Source of the DNA: Myxococcus dinghuensis
GTDB taxonomy: Bacteria; Myxococcota; Myxococcia; Myxococcales; Myxococcaceae
Direction of reading: 5' to 3'
DNA: 64,000 bases
Assembly: GCF_024198235.1 (NCBI RefSeq)
Contig: NZ_JAKCFB010000033.1
Location: 1-64,000 of the forward strand
Position 1 is the stretch's first letter. Each line of letters begins with the position of its first letter. Shown in pieces: positions 1 to 8,661 of the stretch. The position numbers and the translations under genes are program-made. The notes below the pieces were generated by a model. The model was given only the letters and a program-made list of their open reading frames with translations. It had not been told where the DNA came from and searched no databases.

Positions 1-684
1 GATGACGCCCAGCCGCGCCCCGTGGCGCCGCCCCCCGCGCCGCCGCCTCCGCCCGTGCACGTGGGCGTCCCCGTTCCCGCCGCGCCCGTGCCCCCGCGCC
101 AGGCGCCGCCGCCCGTGGCCGCGACCTCCGCCCAGGTGCCTCCTCCCGGGGCGGTGCCCCCCGCGCCTCCGGCCCGGCCGCCCGAGCCGCCGCCCACACC
201 GCTGTCCTTCGCGGAGGCGCAGGCGGAGCTGGCGCGCAGCCTGGACCGCGAGGACGTGGCGCGCACGGTGCTGCGCTTCGCGATGGGCAAGTGGAAGCGC
301 AACCTGCTGTTGTCGGTGCAGGGCAGCCTCGTCACTGGCTGGCACGGCATGGGCTCCGGCGTGCGCGAGGCGTCCGTGCGGCGCATCGGCGTGGCGCTTC
401 GCGAGCAGAGCACGTTCCGTCTGGTCCGAGACACGCGCTCGCACTACGTGGGCCCGGTGCGGCGTGACGCGGCGATGGCCGTGTTCTACAAGCTGCTGGG
501 AGGTGGTTTCCCCACGACGGCGGTCATCCTTCCCCTGCTGGTGCGGGGAAAGGTGGTGCACCTGCTGTACGTGGACAACGGGCCGGATCAGCTCACGCCG
601 CCAGATGTCGGGGAGCTGATGATTCTGTCTCAGAGCGTCGGACGCTCGTACGAAGCGATGATGCGCCGCCGCAAGAGCGCATGA
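1..684 (+). CDS. 5'-truncated protein with C-terminal GAF-like domain
   Basis: The reading frame is open from base 1, so the true start lies upstream and this is the C-terminal part (227 residues visible). The first 65 or so residues are a Pro/Ala-rich linker. The rest is a compact alpha/beta region with a typical GAF-like pattern: a helix rich in Ala, Leu and Arg, a strand around RNLLLSVQG, a GWHGMGSG turn, and late strands LPLLVRGKVVHLLYVDNG. Such regions end many myxobacterial regulatory proteins. A perfect hairpin follows the stop. The GAF assignment is by pattern only; the ligand and full-length partner domains are unknown. Confidence 0.6.
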   Translation, partial: DDAQPRPVAPPPAPPPPPVHVGVPVPAAPVPPRQAPPPVAATSAQVPPPGAVPPAPPARPPEPPPTPLSFAEAQAELARSLDREDVARTVLRFAMGKWKRNLLLSVQGSLVTGWHGMGSGVREASVRRIGVALREQSTFRLVRDTRSHYVGPVRRDAAMAVFYKLLGGGFPTTAVILPLLVRGKVVHLLYVDNGPDQLTPPDVGELMILSQSVGRSYEAMMRRRKSA

Positions 685-685
685 G

Positions 686-710
686 CCACGCTCGGGATTC
701 CCGAGCGTGG
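686..710 (+). terminator. Perfect hairpin after the first gene
   Basis: An 11-bp perfect inverted repeat (arms 686-696 and 700-710, 3-nt loop ATT) starts two bases after the stop codon. There is no T-run, so it is a terminator-like stem of the kind common in GC-rich genomes. It makes an ATG at 712 an unlikely start for the next gene. Confidence 0.55.
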
Positions 711-801
711 GATGGCTGTTCGCCGCCGCGCCATCGCGATGGCGTCCGGGCGCGGGGTGCACCTGCTCCGGGCGCGACCAGCGGGTCCGCAGGAGCCTCT
801 C

Positions 802-2757
802 GTGGAAGACTCTCGCAACCAGGGACGTGGAGACGGGGACGCTCAACTCGAGGCGCTGCTCGACGCCATGGAGGCCGTCAACCGCGGAGACTTCTCGCGC
901 CGCGCGGCGGTGCGGGGGCACCATCCGCTCCTGGACCGGCTCGCGGAGACGTTCAACACGGGCGTCTCCCGGCTGGCGGCGTTCACGGAGGACATCTCCC
1001 GCGTGGCGCGGGAGGTGGGGTTGGAGGGCCGGCTCGGCGCGCAGGTCCCCACGCACGACGCGGAGGGCGCCTGGCGGCGGCTCGGAGACGGGGTGAACAT
1101 CCTCGCCTCCAGCCTCACGGCCCAGGTGCGCGACCTCATCGACGTGAGCAGCGCGGTGGCGCGCGGAGACCTGTCGCGCCAGCTCTCGGTGGAGGTGCGG
1201 GGCGAGGGGCTGGAGCTCAAGAACATCGTCAACGCGATGGTGGAGCAGTTGCGCGTGTTCTCCCTCGAGGTGACGCGCGTCGCGCGCAAGGTGGGCGTGG
1301 AGGGCGGCAGCGCGGAGGCCCCCGGCACGGAGAATGCGCCCACGGGCGTGTGGAAGGAGCTCAACGACAACGTCGGCTTCACCGAGAAGCTGGCGCTCGC
1401 GTCGCGAAACAAGAGCGAGTTCCTGGCGAACATCACCCACGAGCTGCGCACCCCGCTCAACAGCCTGCTCATCCTGTCCAAGGCGCTCTCGGACAACGCC
1501 GAGCACCGCCTGGGGCCCCGGGAAGAAGGGTACGCGCGGACCATCCACGCGGCGGGCACGGACCTGCTGTCCCTCATCAACGACATCCTCGACCTGTCCA
1601 AGGTCGAGGCGGGGATGATGCGCGTGGAGCCGGCCGACGTGCCGCTCACCGACATCAAGCTGGCCGTGGAGCGCGAGTTCCAGCACGTGGCGGACCACAA
1701 GGGCCTGGGGTTCGGCGTGGCGCTCTCGGGGGCTCGGCCGTGGACGGTGCACACGGACCCCATGCGCCTGCGGCAGGTGCTCAAGAACCTGCTGTCCAAC
1801 GCCTTCAAGTTCACGGAGCGGGGGCGCGTGGAGCTGCGCATCACCTCCGTGGAGCGGGGCCTCCTGCGCTTCGACAGCGAGGTGCTCAACCACGCCGACG
1901 CGCTCTGGGCCTTCAGCGTCACGGACACCGGCATCGGCATCCCGCAGGAGGCGCTCAACCGCATCTTCGACGCGTTCCAGCAGGCGGAGCCCTCGACGAG
2001 CCACCGCTACGGCGGCACCGGGTTGGGGTTGTCCATCAGCCGTGAGCTGGCGCGGCTGCTCGGTGGCGAGCTGCACGTCATGAGCGAGCAGGGGCGGGGC
2101 AGCACCTTCACGCTCTACCTCCCGGAGGTCTACGTGGGCGCGGTGGGTGGCGAGGGCCTGGCCCACGCGGCGGCCCACACGCGAAGCAACCCGGTGATGC
2201 TGGAGTCCGTGTCGCTGACGACGCACGCGGCCGTGTCCGCGCGCGAGCTGGCGGCGTTCTCGGACGTGGGGCTCGGCGACGCGTCCTCCGGGCAGGACGT
2301 CTCCGTCCTCTCCGCCGCGATGCTCTCGGGTGCGACGTGGGAGGTGCCCTCGGCGCCCGTGGAGTTCCCTCGCTCGAACAAGGGGCTCAGCGGCCGTCGC
2401 ATGCTCGTGGTGGACGACAACATCCGGGAGGTCTTCTCGCTCATCAGCGTGCTGGAGAGTCGGGGACTGGAGCTGCTCCACGCGGAGTCGATGGGCGAGG
2501 CCCTGGTCCTGCTTCGGGACTCACCGGAGCTGGACGCGATGCTGCTGCTCGTCCCGATGACCGACGAGGGCTACGACGTGGTGAGCTCCGTCCGTCGGGA
2601 CGCGCGCTTCGGCGCGCTGCCCATCGTCGTCGTCACCGCGGCGATGACGGAGGACGAGCGGTCGCGGTGCCTGGCCGCGGGGGCCAACGAGTGCCTGGGC
2701 CGGCCGGTGGACCTCGACCGCGTCCTCGCGTTCCTGTCCCGAGAGGGTCGGGAGTAG
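802..2757 (+). CDS. Soluble HAMP-repeat hybrid histidine kinase with degenerate receiver
   Basis: 651 residues. No membrane segment is visible. Residues 1-170 hold HAMP-like repeats (two RGD-type connectors, around NRGDFSRR and ARGDLSRQ), then HisKA with the phospho-acceptor His213 in NITHELRTPLN, then an HATPase_c domain with DTGIGIP and GGTGLGLS. A receiver-like domain follows from about residue 530. It keeps the acidic pair Asp538-Asp539, but the phosphorylation-site Asp is replaced by Leu582 and the conserved Lys by Arg634, so it probably cannot be phosphorylated. This layout resembles poly-HAMP group III (Nik1-like) kinases. I chose GTG 802 because AGGAG lies six bases upstream; ATG 712 abuts a hairpin and has no ribosome binding site. 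The gene converges on the pseudokinase downstream. Confidence 0.88.
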   Translation: MEDSRNQGRGDGDAQLEALLDAMEAVNRGDFSRRAAVRGHHPLLDRLAETFNTGVSRLAAFTEDISRVAREVGLEGRLGAQVPTHDAEGAWRRLGDGVNILASSLTAQVRDLIDVSSAVARGDLSRQLSVEVRGEGLELKNIVNAMVEQLRVFSLEVTRVARKVGVEGGSAEAPGTENAPTGVWKELNDNVGFTEKLALASRNKSEFLANITHELRTPLNSLLILSKALSDNAEHRLGPREEGYARTIHAAGTDLLSLINDILDLSKVEAGMMRVEPADVPLTDIKLAVEREFQHVADHKGLGFGVALSGARPWTVHTDPMRLRQVLKNLLSNAFKFTERGRVELRITSVERGLLRFDSEVLNHADALWAFSVTDTGIGIPQEALNRIFDAFQQAEPSTSHRYGGTGLGLSISRELARLLGGELHVMSEQGRGSTFTLYLPEVYVGAVGGEGLAHAAAHTRSNPVMLESVSLTTHAAVSARELAAFSDVGLGDASSGQDVSVLSAAMLSGATWEVPSAPVEFPRSNKGLSGRRMLVVDDNIREVFSLISVLESRGLELLHAESMGEALVLLRDSPELDAMLLLVPMTDEGYDVVSSVRRDARFGALPIVVVTAAMTEDERSRCLAAGANECLGRPVDLDRVLAFLSREGRE

Positions 2758-2789
2758 CCCGGCCCTCGGGGAAGGCAAGGGGCTACTCC
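2751..2789. terminator. Bidirectional hairpin embracing two stop codons
   Basis: Perfect 10-bp inverted repeat: GGAGTAGCCC at 2751-2760 and its complement at 2780-2789. The left arm contains the TAG stop of the hybrid kinase and the right arm the TAG stop of the convergent pseudokinase gene. Probably a shared terminator for both strands; no T-run. Confidence 0.5.
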
Positions 2790-4897
2790 TCGGACGGCGT
2801 CTCGAAGTCGACGTCGAAGGCGATGCGCTGGCCCGGGTCCACCTTGAAGCTCTTCTGCCAGCGCGCGCCGTTGGCGATGACCAGGAGCTGGTGGTTGCCC
2901 TCGTACACCTCCTGCTCCTCGACGGGGGCCGCGCCGACGAGGCGACCGTCGAGGGTGACGATGGCGTCCTTCGGTGCGCGCACGATGACGTAGCTCTTGT
3001 TCAGGAAGACCTGGAGCGACGCGCGTCCATTGGCGGAGACCGTGACGGTGCGGGTCGTCTGGATGCCCAGCACGGTGTTGCTGAGCGTCACGACGTAGCG
3101 CCCCACGGGGAGGGTCGCGGTGAGGGGCGTCCGTCCGAGGAAGGTGCCGGGAACGGACACGTCCACGCGCGGATCCACGGTGATGTCCAGGAGGCCGGTG
3201 ATCACCTGCGGTCGCTCCGGGGCCGTCCCCGCGTCCGTGCCCGCATCGAGGAGCACGGGCGGCGACACCGCGAGCGAGCCCGCGTCCTCGCCTTCTTGGG
3301 AGATTCCAGCGGGCAGCTTCGACAGGACCACCGCCCCGCCCGCGAGCGTCAGCACGAGCCCCACGCCCGCGATGGGAATCCAGGCGCGGGAGGACTTCGG
3401 AGAAGGCGCCGCGCCCGGCGTGGCGGTCGCAACCGGTGGCACGCCAGCAGCGGCCGGAGGCGTCACCTGCGCGATGACGGGCTGCGGTCCGGCGGGGGTC
3501 GGAGAAGGCGTCGCGCCAGTCGCGCCAGTCGCTGGTGTGGAGGCTTCCGCAGCGCTGTTGTCGGTCGGGAGCTGGGGGCTGGTCGTCGTGTTCGTCGCCT
3601 GCGCGCTGGTACCACCGGCGTCGCCTGCGGGGCCGGTCGTCCCGTTCGCGGCCTGTGTGCCAGCCGACGGAGCGGAGCCACCCTGCGTGCCCGAGGCAGT
3701 CACGGCTCCAGGCGCGGCGCTCGGCGTGCTGGTCGTCGCACCCGCTGGAGCGGACGGACTCGCGGCCTCGGGCGCGCTGGGAGTGCTCGTCGCCTCGGCG
3801 CCGCTGGCGGGCTCGCTGACGACCTGGACGTTGCCCGTGCCACCGGAGACGGCGGCGAGGATGGAGAGCTGGCCCTGCAGCGTGGGCCACACCTTCGGGA
3901 CGATGGTGGCGGGCAGGCTGCCGGTGGCGAGGAACTCGGCGACCGCCGGGGGCGGCACGCCCGTCTTCTGGAGGACGTCCGCGATGCCCGCTTCGATGAC
4001 GCGGCGGCGCGCGGCGCGGGCCTCGCTCTCGGGTGGGAAGAGCTTGGCGAGGAAGTCCGCCAGCGAGGTGTGCGCGGGCAGGGTGCCCACCGCCTCGACG
4101 ATGGCCTCGCGGAACGCGTGGGCGGACGTGTACCGGTCATACGCGCGCTTCGCGGTGGCCTTGCGCACCACGGCGTCCAGCTTGAGCGGCACGTCCTGGG
4201 ACATCGTCGGCAGCGTGCGCGTGAGCGTCGCCTTGTCCGGGTCCGCGTTGTCCTTGAACGGCATCTTCCCGGACAGGCACTCGTGCAGGACGAGCCCCAG
4301 CAGGAACACGTCCGACTGGACGTTGACTGCCTCGCGACCGCCCAGGAGCTGCTCGGGCGCGCTGTATGCGCGGCGGTTCTTCACGCGCTTCCCGTCGCGC
4401 TCGCGCGGCGCCACGCTGAGCGCGCCGTAGCCCGTCACCTTCGTCATGCCGCTGAAGGACACCATCAGCGTCTCGGGGCGCACGTCACCGTGCACCAGGG
4501 GCGAGCCGTCGTCGTTGCCCGCCATGTGCGCGTAGTGCAGGCCCATGGCGGCATCGGAGGCGATCAACGCGGCGAGCGGCGGCGGCAGGCGGGGATGCGC
4601 CTCCAACACCCGCCGCAGTGGCTCGCCGTCCGCGAACTCCGTGACACGCGCGAGCCCGCCGTCCTGCGCGGCGAGGCTGTGCACGCGAAGGATGTGCGGA
4701 TGGTCGAAGACGAGGGCGCGGTTCGTCTCGCGCGTCAGCTTGGCGGTCAGCTCCGGGCTCTGCACCACCTCCTGCGGCGCCCAGATGAGGACGACCGGGC
4801 GAGGAGGCTGACCATCCTCCAGGGCGAGGCCGAGGAAGGCTCGGGAGCCAGCCCCGGCGAGCAGGGGACCAAGAGAGAGGTAGCGCACGGTGCTCAT
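2783..4897 (-). CDS. Ser/Thr kinase-like pseudokinase with two PEGA domains
   Basis: 704 residues. Residues 5-275 have a protein kinase fold, but key catalytic residues are lost: the VAIK lysine position reads VLIW (Trp39), DFG reads GYG (156-158), and HRDLKPEN reads HGDVRPET (136-143). Only the catalytic-loop Asp138 and the APE motif near 180 remain. A long Ala/Thr/Ser/Pro-rich linker (about 370-510) leads to one membrane segment (about WIPIAGVGLVLTLAGGAVVL) and two PEGA-type beta domains at the C-terminus. The predicted topology is a cytoplasmic pseudokinase with an exported PEGA tail, so a scaffold or sensor role is more likely than phosphotransfer. It lies 84 bp downstream of the htrA-like gene on the same strand and may be co-transcribed. 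Confidence 0.88.
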   Translation of the reverse strand: MSTVRYLSLGPLLAGAGSRAFLGLALEDGQPPRPVVLIWAPQEVVQSPELTAKLTRETNRALVFDHPHILRVHSLAAQDGGLARVTEFADGEPLRRVLEAHPRLPPPLAALIASDAAMGLHYAHMAGNDDGSPLVHGDVRPETLMVSFSGMTKVTGYGALSVAPRERDGKRVKNRRAYSAPEQLLGGREAVNVQSDVFLLGLVLHECLSGKMPFKDNADPDKATLTRTLPTMSQDVPLKLDAVVRKATAKRAYDRYTSAHAFREAIVEAVGTLPAHTSLADFLAKLFPPESEARAARRRVIEAGIADVLQKTGVPPPAVAEFLATGSLPATIVPKVWPTLQGQLSILAAVSGGTGNVQVVSEPASGAEATSTPSAPEAASPSAPAGATTSTPSAAPGAVTASGTQGGSAPSAGTQAANGTTGPAGDAGGTSAQATNTTTSPQLPTDNSAAEASTPATGATGATPSPTPAGPQPVIAQVTPPAAAGVPPVATATPGAAPSPKSSRAWIPIAGVGLVLTLAGGAVVLSKLPAGISQEGEDAGSLAVSPPVLLDAGTDAGTAPERPQVITGLLDITVDPRVDVSVPGTFLGRTPLTATLPVGRYVVTLSNTVLGIQTTRTVTVSANGRASLQVFLNKSYVIVRAPKDAIVTLDGRLVGAAPVEEQEVYEGNHQLLVIANGARWQKSFKVDPGQRIAFDVDFETPSEE

Positions 4898-4981
4898 GGG
4901 GCCTGCATGCTAGTGCGATCCGCACGTGCCCCGAAATCCGAGGAAGCCGCTGCTACATCCCTGTCTGGCTGGAGGGCGGCC

Positions 4982-6322
4982 CTACAGGCTCTGGCCCTGG
5001 TCCTGCTCGAAGGGCAGCGTGATGTGGTAGCCGTAACGGCCTCGGCGCACGAGCAGCAGCACGCTGCGTCCGCGCCGCGCGTTGAGCAGCGCCTCCCGGA
5101 AGGCATCCGCCGTCGCGAGGGGCTGGTTGTTCACGCGCAGGATGATGTCCCCGGGCTCCAGGCCGACCTCCGCCGCCACCGACCCCGGCCGGACGCCCGA
5201 TAGCGCGAGCACGCCCTTGTTCTCCTTCACCCGGAGTCCCAGCCTGTCCCACGCGAGGGACTCCACCATGCGCGGGGGGAACTCCGTGGGGGTGAGCTGG
5301 AGGGTGCGTGTCTCGCCGTCACGGAAGAGGACCAGGGCGAAGGTGGAGCGGGCCGGGTAGCCCCGGATGCGCGTGTCGAAGTCCTCGGCGTCCTGCAGGC
5401 GCGAGCCGCCCAACTCGGCCACCACGTCGCCGCGCCGCACGCCGGCCTGCGCCGCCGGGCTGCCGGGCTCCACGGACGTCACCAGCGCGCCATAGGAGCG
5501 GTCCCACCCGAGCTGCCGCGCCACGCGAGGCGGCAGGTCCGCCGCGTCGATGCCCACCCACGCGGGCCGCACCTTCCCGAAGCGCGTCAGCTCGTCGACG
5601 ATGCGCCGCACCTTGTCCGCCGGAATCGCGAAGCCGATGCCCTGCGCGCCGCCGCCGAAGATGGCCGTGTTGATGCCGATGATCTCCCCGTCCACGTTGA
5701 GCAACGGCCCACCCGAGTTGCCCGGGTTGATGGCCGCGTCCGTCTGGACGAAGTCGTTGTAGACGCGGTTGTCCGCCCGGAAAGTTCTTCCAGTGGCGGA
5801 CACGACGCCCGCGGTGACGGTCTTGCTCAGGCCGAACGGGCTGCCGATGGCGATGACGGTCTCGCCAATCATCAGGTCGGAGCTGGTGCCCAGCCGGGCG
5901 ATGGGCAGGGGCTCCTTCGCGTTGACCTTGAGGACGGCCAGGTCGTTGGCGGCGTCGCTGCCGATGACTTCCGCGTCGTAGGAGCGACCGTCCGCGAGCA
6001 CGACGTGGATGGCGGAGGCGCCGCGGATGACGTGGTCGTTGGTGACGATGATGCCGGACGCGTCGATGATGACGCCGCTGCCCAGGCCTTCAATCTTCTG
6101 CCGCTCCTGTCCTCCGCCCATGCCGCCGAAGAACTCCTCCAGGGGCGAACGGCGGCGGAAGCGCGACTCCACCTCCTGCTCGGTGCCGATGTAGACGACG
6201 GCGGGAGAGACCTTCTGGACGACCTCCACGACGGCGTCCCGGCGCCGGGCCATGTCGGCGCTCGCGCCACCCGATGCCAGCAGCGTCGCCACCAGCAGCC
6301 ACCTCATGACTCCTGCCTTCAT
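4982..6322 (-). CDS. HtrA/DegP-type trypsin-like serine protease with two PDZ domains
   Basis: 446 residues. A signal peptide (residues 1-22, ending GGASA) directs it to the envelope. The protease domain has the full catalytic triad: His97 in TNDHV, Asp127 in NDLAVLKV and Ser203 in NPGNSGG. Two PDZ domains follow, around YGALVTSVEPGSPAAQAGV and LSGVRPGSVAAEVGL, each with the usual GD-hydrophobic motif. The family degrades or chaperones misfolded periplasmic proteins. I chose ATG 6322 because GGAGGG lies six bases upstream and the signal peptide begins there; ATG 6307 is a possible alternative, and a start at 6430 adds a non-conserved leader. Between DegP and DegQ/DegS types I cannot decide. 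Confidence 0.93.
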   Translation of the reverse strand: MKAGVMRWLLVATLLASGGASADMARRRDAVVEVVQKVSPAVVYIGTEQEVESRFRRRSPLEEFFGGMGGGQERQKIEGLGSGVIIDASGIIVTNDHVIRGASAIHVVLADGRSYDAEVIGSDAANDLAVLKVNAKEPLPIARLGTSSDLMIGETVIAIGSPFGLSKTVTAGVVSATGRTFRADNRVYNDFVQTDAAINPGNSGGPLLNVDGEIIGINTAIFGGGAQGIGFAIPADKVRRIVDELTRFGKVRPAWVGIDAADLPPRVARQLGWDRSYGALVTSVEPGSPAAQAGVRRGDVVAELGGSRLQDAEDFDTRIRGYPARSTFALVLFRDGETRTLQLTPTEFPPRMVESLAWDRLGLRVKENKGVLALSGVRPGSVAAEVGLEPGDIILRVNNQPLATADAFREALLNARRGRSVLLLVRRGRYGYHITLPFEQDQGQSL

Positions 6323-6567
6323 TTCAACCCTCCATGCGCCTCGGGCGGATTGTCCGCGGAGTGACAAGCGGACTGTCGGGAAGCCAGCGGCATTCCCAGG
6401 ATTCGCTGGAGGCCGTGCGTCGCCTTTCATAGATCAATCCACACGTCCGTGAACGATCGCATCTCCGGGAGGTGGCCGTTCCCCGAGTCATTGCCGGATC
6501 GGTGGGGGCCGGTCGGAGTCCTGGCGTCGTGGCCTTGGGGCGCCGCGGCGGTGTCGAGGAGTGGAGC

Positions 6568-7596
6568 ATGAGTCTCGTCCTGGTCGCGGATGATGAGCCC
6601 GCGGTGCTGGAAGTCCTCAGTCAGGTGGTGGAGGACCTGGGTCACGAGGTCGTGAAGGCCCGGGATGGCGCGGAGGCCCTGGAGCTGGCCCGCGAGCGTC
6701 GCCCCCAGTTGGTGGTGACCGACCACATGATGCCCCGGCTCAGCGGCGTGGAGCTGTGCCGCCGGCTCAAGCGGGACGCGACGCTCGGGGACGTGCCCGT
6801 CATCCTCCTGAGCGCGGTGCTGCCCCAGGGCGCCCCGGAGGCCCACGCCTTCCTGCACAAGCCCTTCGAAATCACCGACTTCGAGTCCCTGGTCCACCGC
6901 TCGCTCGCGCACGCGCCCCGGGCTCCCGCGCCGGAGCCGGAGCCGCCCGTGGTGGCGCTCGGCCACTGGACCGCGCGGGCGCTCCAGGGCGCGCTGGAGG
7001 TGGCGTGGACCCAGCTCAAGCGGTTGGAGGCCGACCCTCGCCTGGAGCGTGACGCGTTGGCGTCGCTGGGCGTGCAGCTCCAGTCCCTGGACGCGTTGGG
7101 CCGGACGCTCCGGGACGCGGCGCGGCTGATGTCGGGGGAGTTGAGCCTCCACGCGGTGGAGGGGGACCTGGCGTGGCACCTGCGCGACGCCGTGTCGCTG
7201 TGGCGCACCCGCGCCGCGGTGTCCTTGTCGGCGCCCGTGGAGCCCGTGTCGGTGACGTTCGACGCGGACCGGGTCCGGCAGATCCTCGACGTGCTCCTGG
7301 CGAACGCGGTGCGCCAGGGGCAGGCGCGCGTGGAGCTCCAGTCCTCGCGCTCGCGGGTGACGGTGAGGGTGCGGGACGGCGGGCCGGGGCTGTCCGAGGA
7401 GACGGCGCGGAGGCTGTTCGCGCCGTTCCAGTTCCAGGACGGGCCCGCCGGGGCCGCGGGCCTGGGGTTCTACGTGGCGGCGGAGCTGGCGCGCCTGCAC
7501 GGCGGCGGGCTGTCCGTGGAGTCGCGCCTGGGGCAGGGCTCCACCTTCAGCCTGCACCTGCCCCGGGGCACCCGCGCCGAGGCTCAGTCGCGCTGA
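6568..7596 (+). CDS. Receiver domain fused to a histidine-kinase-type ATPase domain
   Basis: 342 residues. Residues 1-115 are a complete receiver: acidic pair Asp8-Asp9, phospho-acceptor Asp52 in VTDHMMP and conserved Lys98. A Pro/Glu linker leads to a helical region (about 130-195) without a recognisable H-box (no HExxxP-type motif), then an HATPase_c domain with LLANAV (N-box), RDGGPGL, LFAPFQ and GAAGLGFYV. It may be a receiver-first kinase with a divergent dimerisation domain, or an ATPase that acts on a partner. ATG 6568 has GAGGAG just upstream. The gene overlaps the end of the convergent ureohydrolase gene by 13 bp, so the two transcripts are antisense at their 3' ends. Confidence 0.85.
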   Translation: MSLVLVADDEPAVLEVLSQVVEDLGHEVVKARDGAEALELARERRPQLVVTDHMMPRLSGVELCRRLKRDATLGDVPVILLSAVLPQGAPEAHAFLHKPFEITDFESLVHRSLAHAPRAPAPEPEPPVVALGHWTARALQGALEVAWTQLKRLEADPRLERDALASLGVQLQSLDALGRTLRDAARLMSGELSLHAVEGDLAWHLRDAVSLWRTRAAVSLSAPVEPVSVTFDADRVRQILDVLLANAVRQGQARVELQSSRSRVTVRVRDGGPGLSEETARRLFAPFQFQDGPAGAAGLGFYVAAELARLHGGGLSVESRLGQGSTFSLHLPRGTRAEAQSR

Positions 7597-8621
7597 GACT
7601 TCAGCATCCAGCCGATCATCTTGTAGAGCAGGCGGGCGCCGACGTTGCCGTCCCACTCACCGCCCTCGGGATCCGGCGCGACCTCGGTGAGGTCGAAGCC
7701 GACGATGGTTCGCCCGGAGCGGACGACCCCGGCGAGCAGGGCCACGGCCTCCGGGAAGGAGAGGCCACCGGGGACGGGCGTGCCCGTGTGGGGGCAGAGG
7801 ACGGGGTCGAGCCCGTCGATGTCGAAGGAGAGGTAGACCTGCTGGGGCAGCAGGGCGACGATTTCATCCACCTGGCGGTTCCAGGGGACGCCGTCGAAGC
7901 GGCGGCTCTGGAGGGTGGCGTCGAAGAAGCCGTGGACGCGGCCCTTCGAGTCCTCGATGTAGCGGTGCTCCTCCTGGCTCATGTCGCGCAGGCCCACCTG
8001 GACGAGCGTCTTCACGCCGGGGATGCGCTCGGCGACGTTGTACATGATGGAGGCGTGGGACCAGGTGAAGCCCTCGTAGGCGACGCGCAGGTCGGCGTGG
8101 GCGTCGAGGTGGAGCACGCCCAGGCCCGGGTACTTCTCCGCGTGGGCCTTGATGATGCCGAAGGAGATGGAGTGGTCGCCGCCCACCGCGCCCACGCGCT
8201 TGCCCTGGTCGAGCCAGTGCTTCGCGGTGCGGTAGACGTGGTCGTTCAACTGCTCGCACAGCGCGTTGACGTCCTTGGCGGCGGCGAGCAGCTCCGCGTC
8301 GCCGGAGTGGATGCCGCCGGCCTCGATGACGACCTGGGCGCGCTCCTTGGCGCGGGTGTTCCAGTCGCGCAGCTCCTGGGGCTCCGGGAGCATGGCGATG
8401 CCGCGCTCGTACGGCCGGCCCGTCTCCACGTCGAAGAGGTCCACCTGCCGGCTGGCGTCGAGGACGGCGGCGGGGCCTTCCGAGGTGCCGCCGCCATAGC
8501 TGGTGGTGGCCTCGAAGGGCACGGGGATGAGGACGACGTGCGCCTCGTCGGGCGAGTGGGGCAGTCCGAAGACGCCGGAGTCCGGCTGGGCGGCGGCGCT
8601 GGGGTCGAAGTGGGTGGCCAT
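7584..8621 (-). CDS. speB: Ureohydrolase (agmatinase/arginase family)
   Basis: 345 residues. All binuclear Mn-site motifs of the arginase superfamily are present in order: GGDHS, DAHADLR and DIDGLDP, followed by a glutamate in the DLTEVAPD stretch. The family hydrolyses guanidino compounds to urea plus an amine; agmatinase, giving putrescine, is the most common function for bacterial proteins of this length, but guanidino-acid hydrolases look alike, so the symbol is tentative. ATG 8621 begins MATHFDP and is preferred over an upstream TTG at 8657. It lies 40 bp after the Cys-rich lipoprotein gene on the same strand and could be read through from that operon. Confidence 0.85.
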   Translation of the reverse strand: MATHFDPSAAAQPDSGVFGLPHSPDEAHVVLIPVPFEATTSYGGGTSEGPAAVLDASRQVDLFDVETGRPYERGIAMLPEPQELRDWNTRAKERAQVVIEAGGIHSGDAELLAAAKDVNALCEQLNDHVYRTAKHWLDQGKRVGAVGGDHSISFGIIKAHAEKYPGLGVLHLDAHADLRVAYEGFTWSHASIMYNVAERIPGVKTLVQVGLRDMSQEEHRYIEDSKGRVHGFFDATLQSRRFDGVPWNRQVDEIVALLPQQVYLSFDIDGLDPVLCPHTGTPVPGGLSFPEAVALLAGVVRSGRTIVGFDLTEVAPDPEGGEWDGNVGARLLYKMIGWMLKSQRD

Positions 8622-8661
8622 GGCGGCGGAGGATACGGTCCCGGTTTCGGGGCGCAATGGG

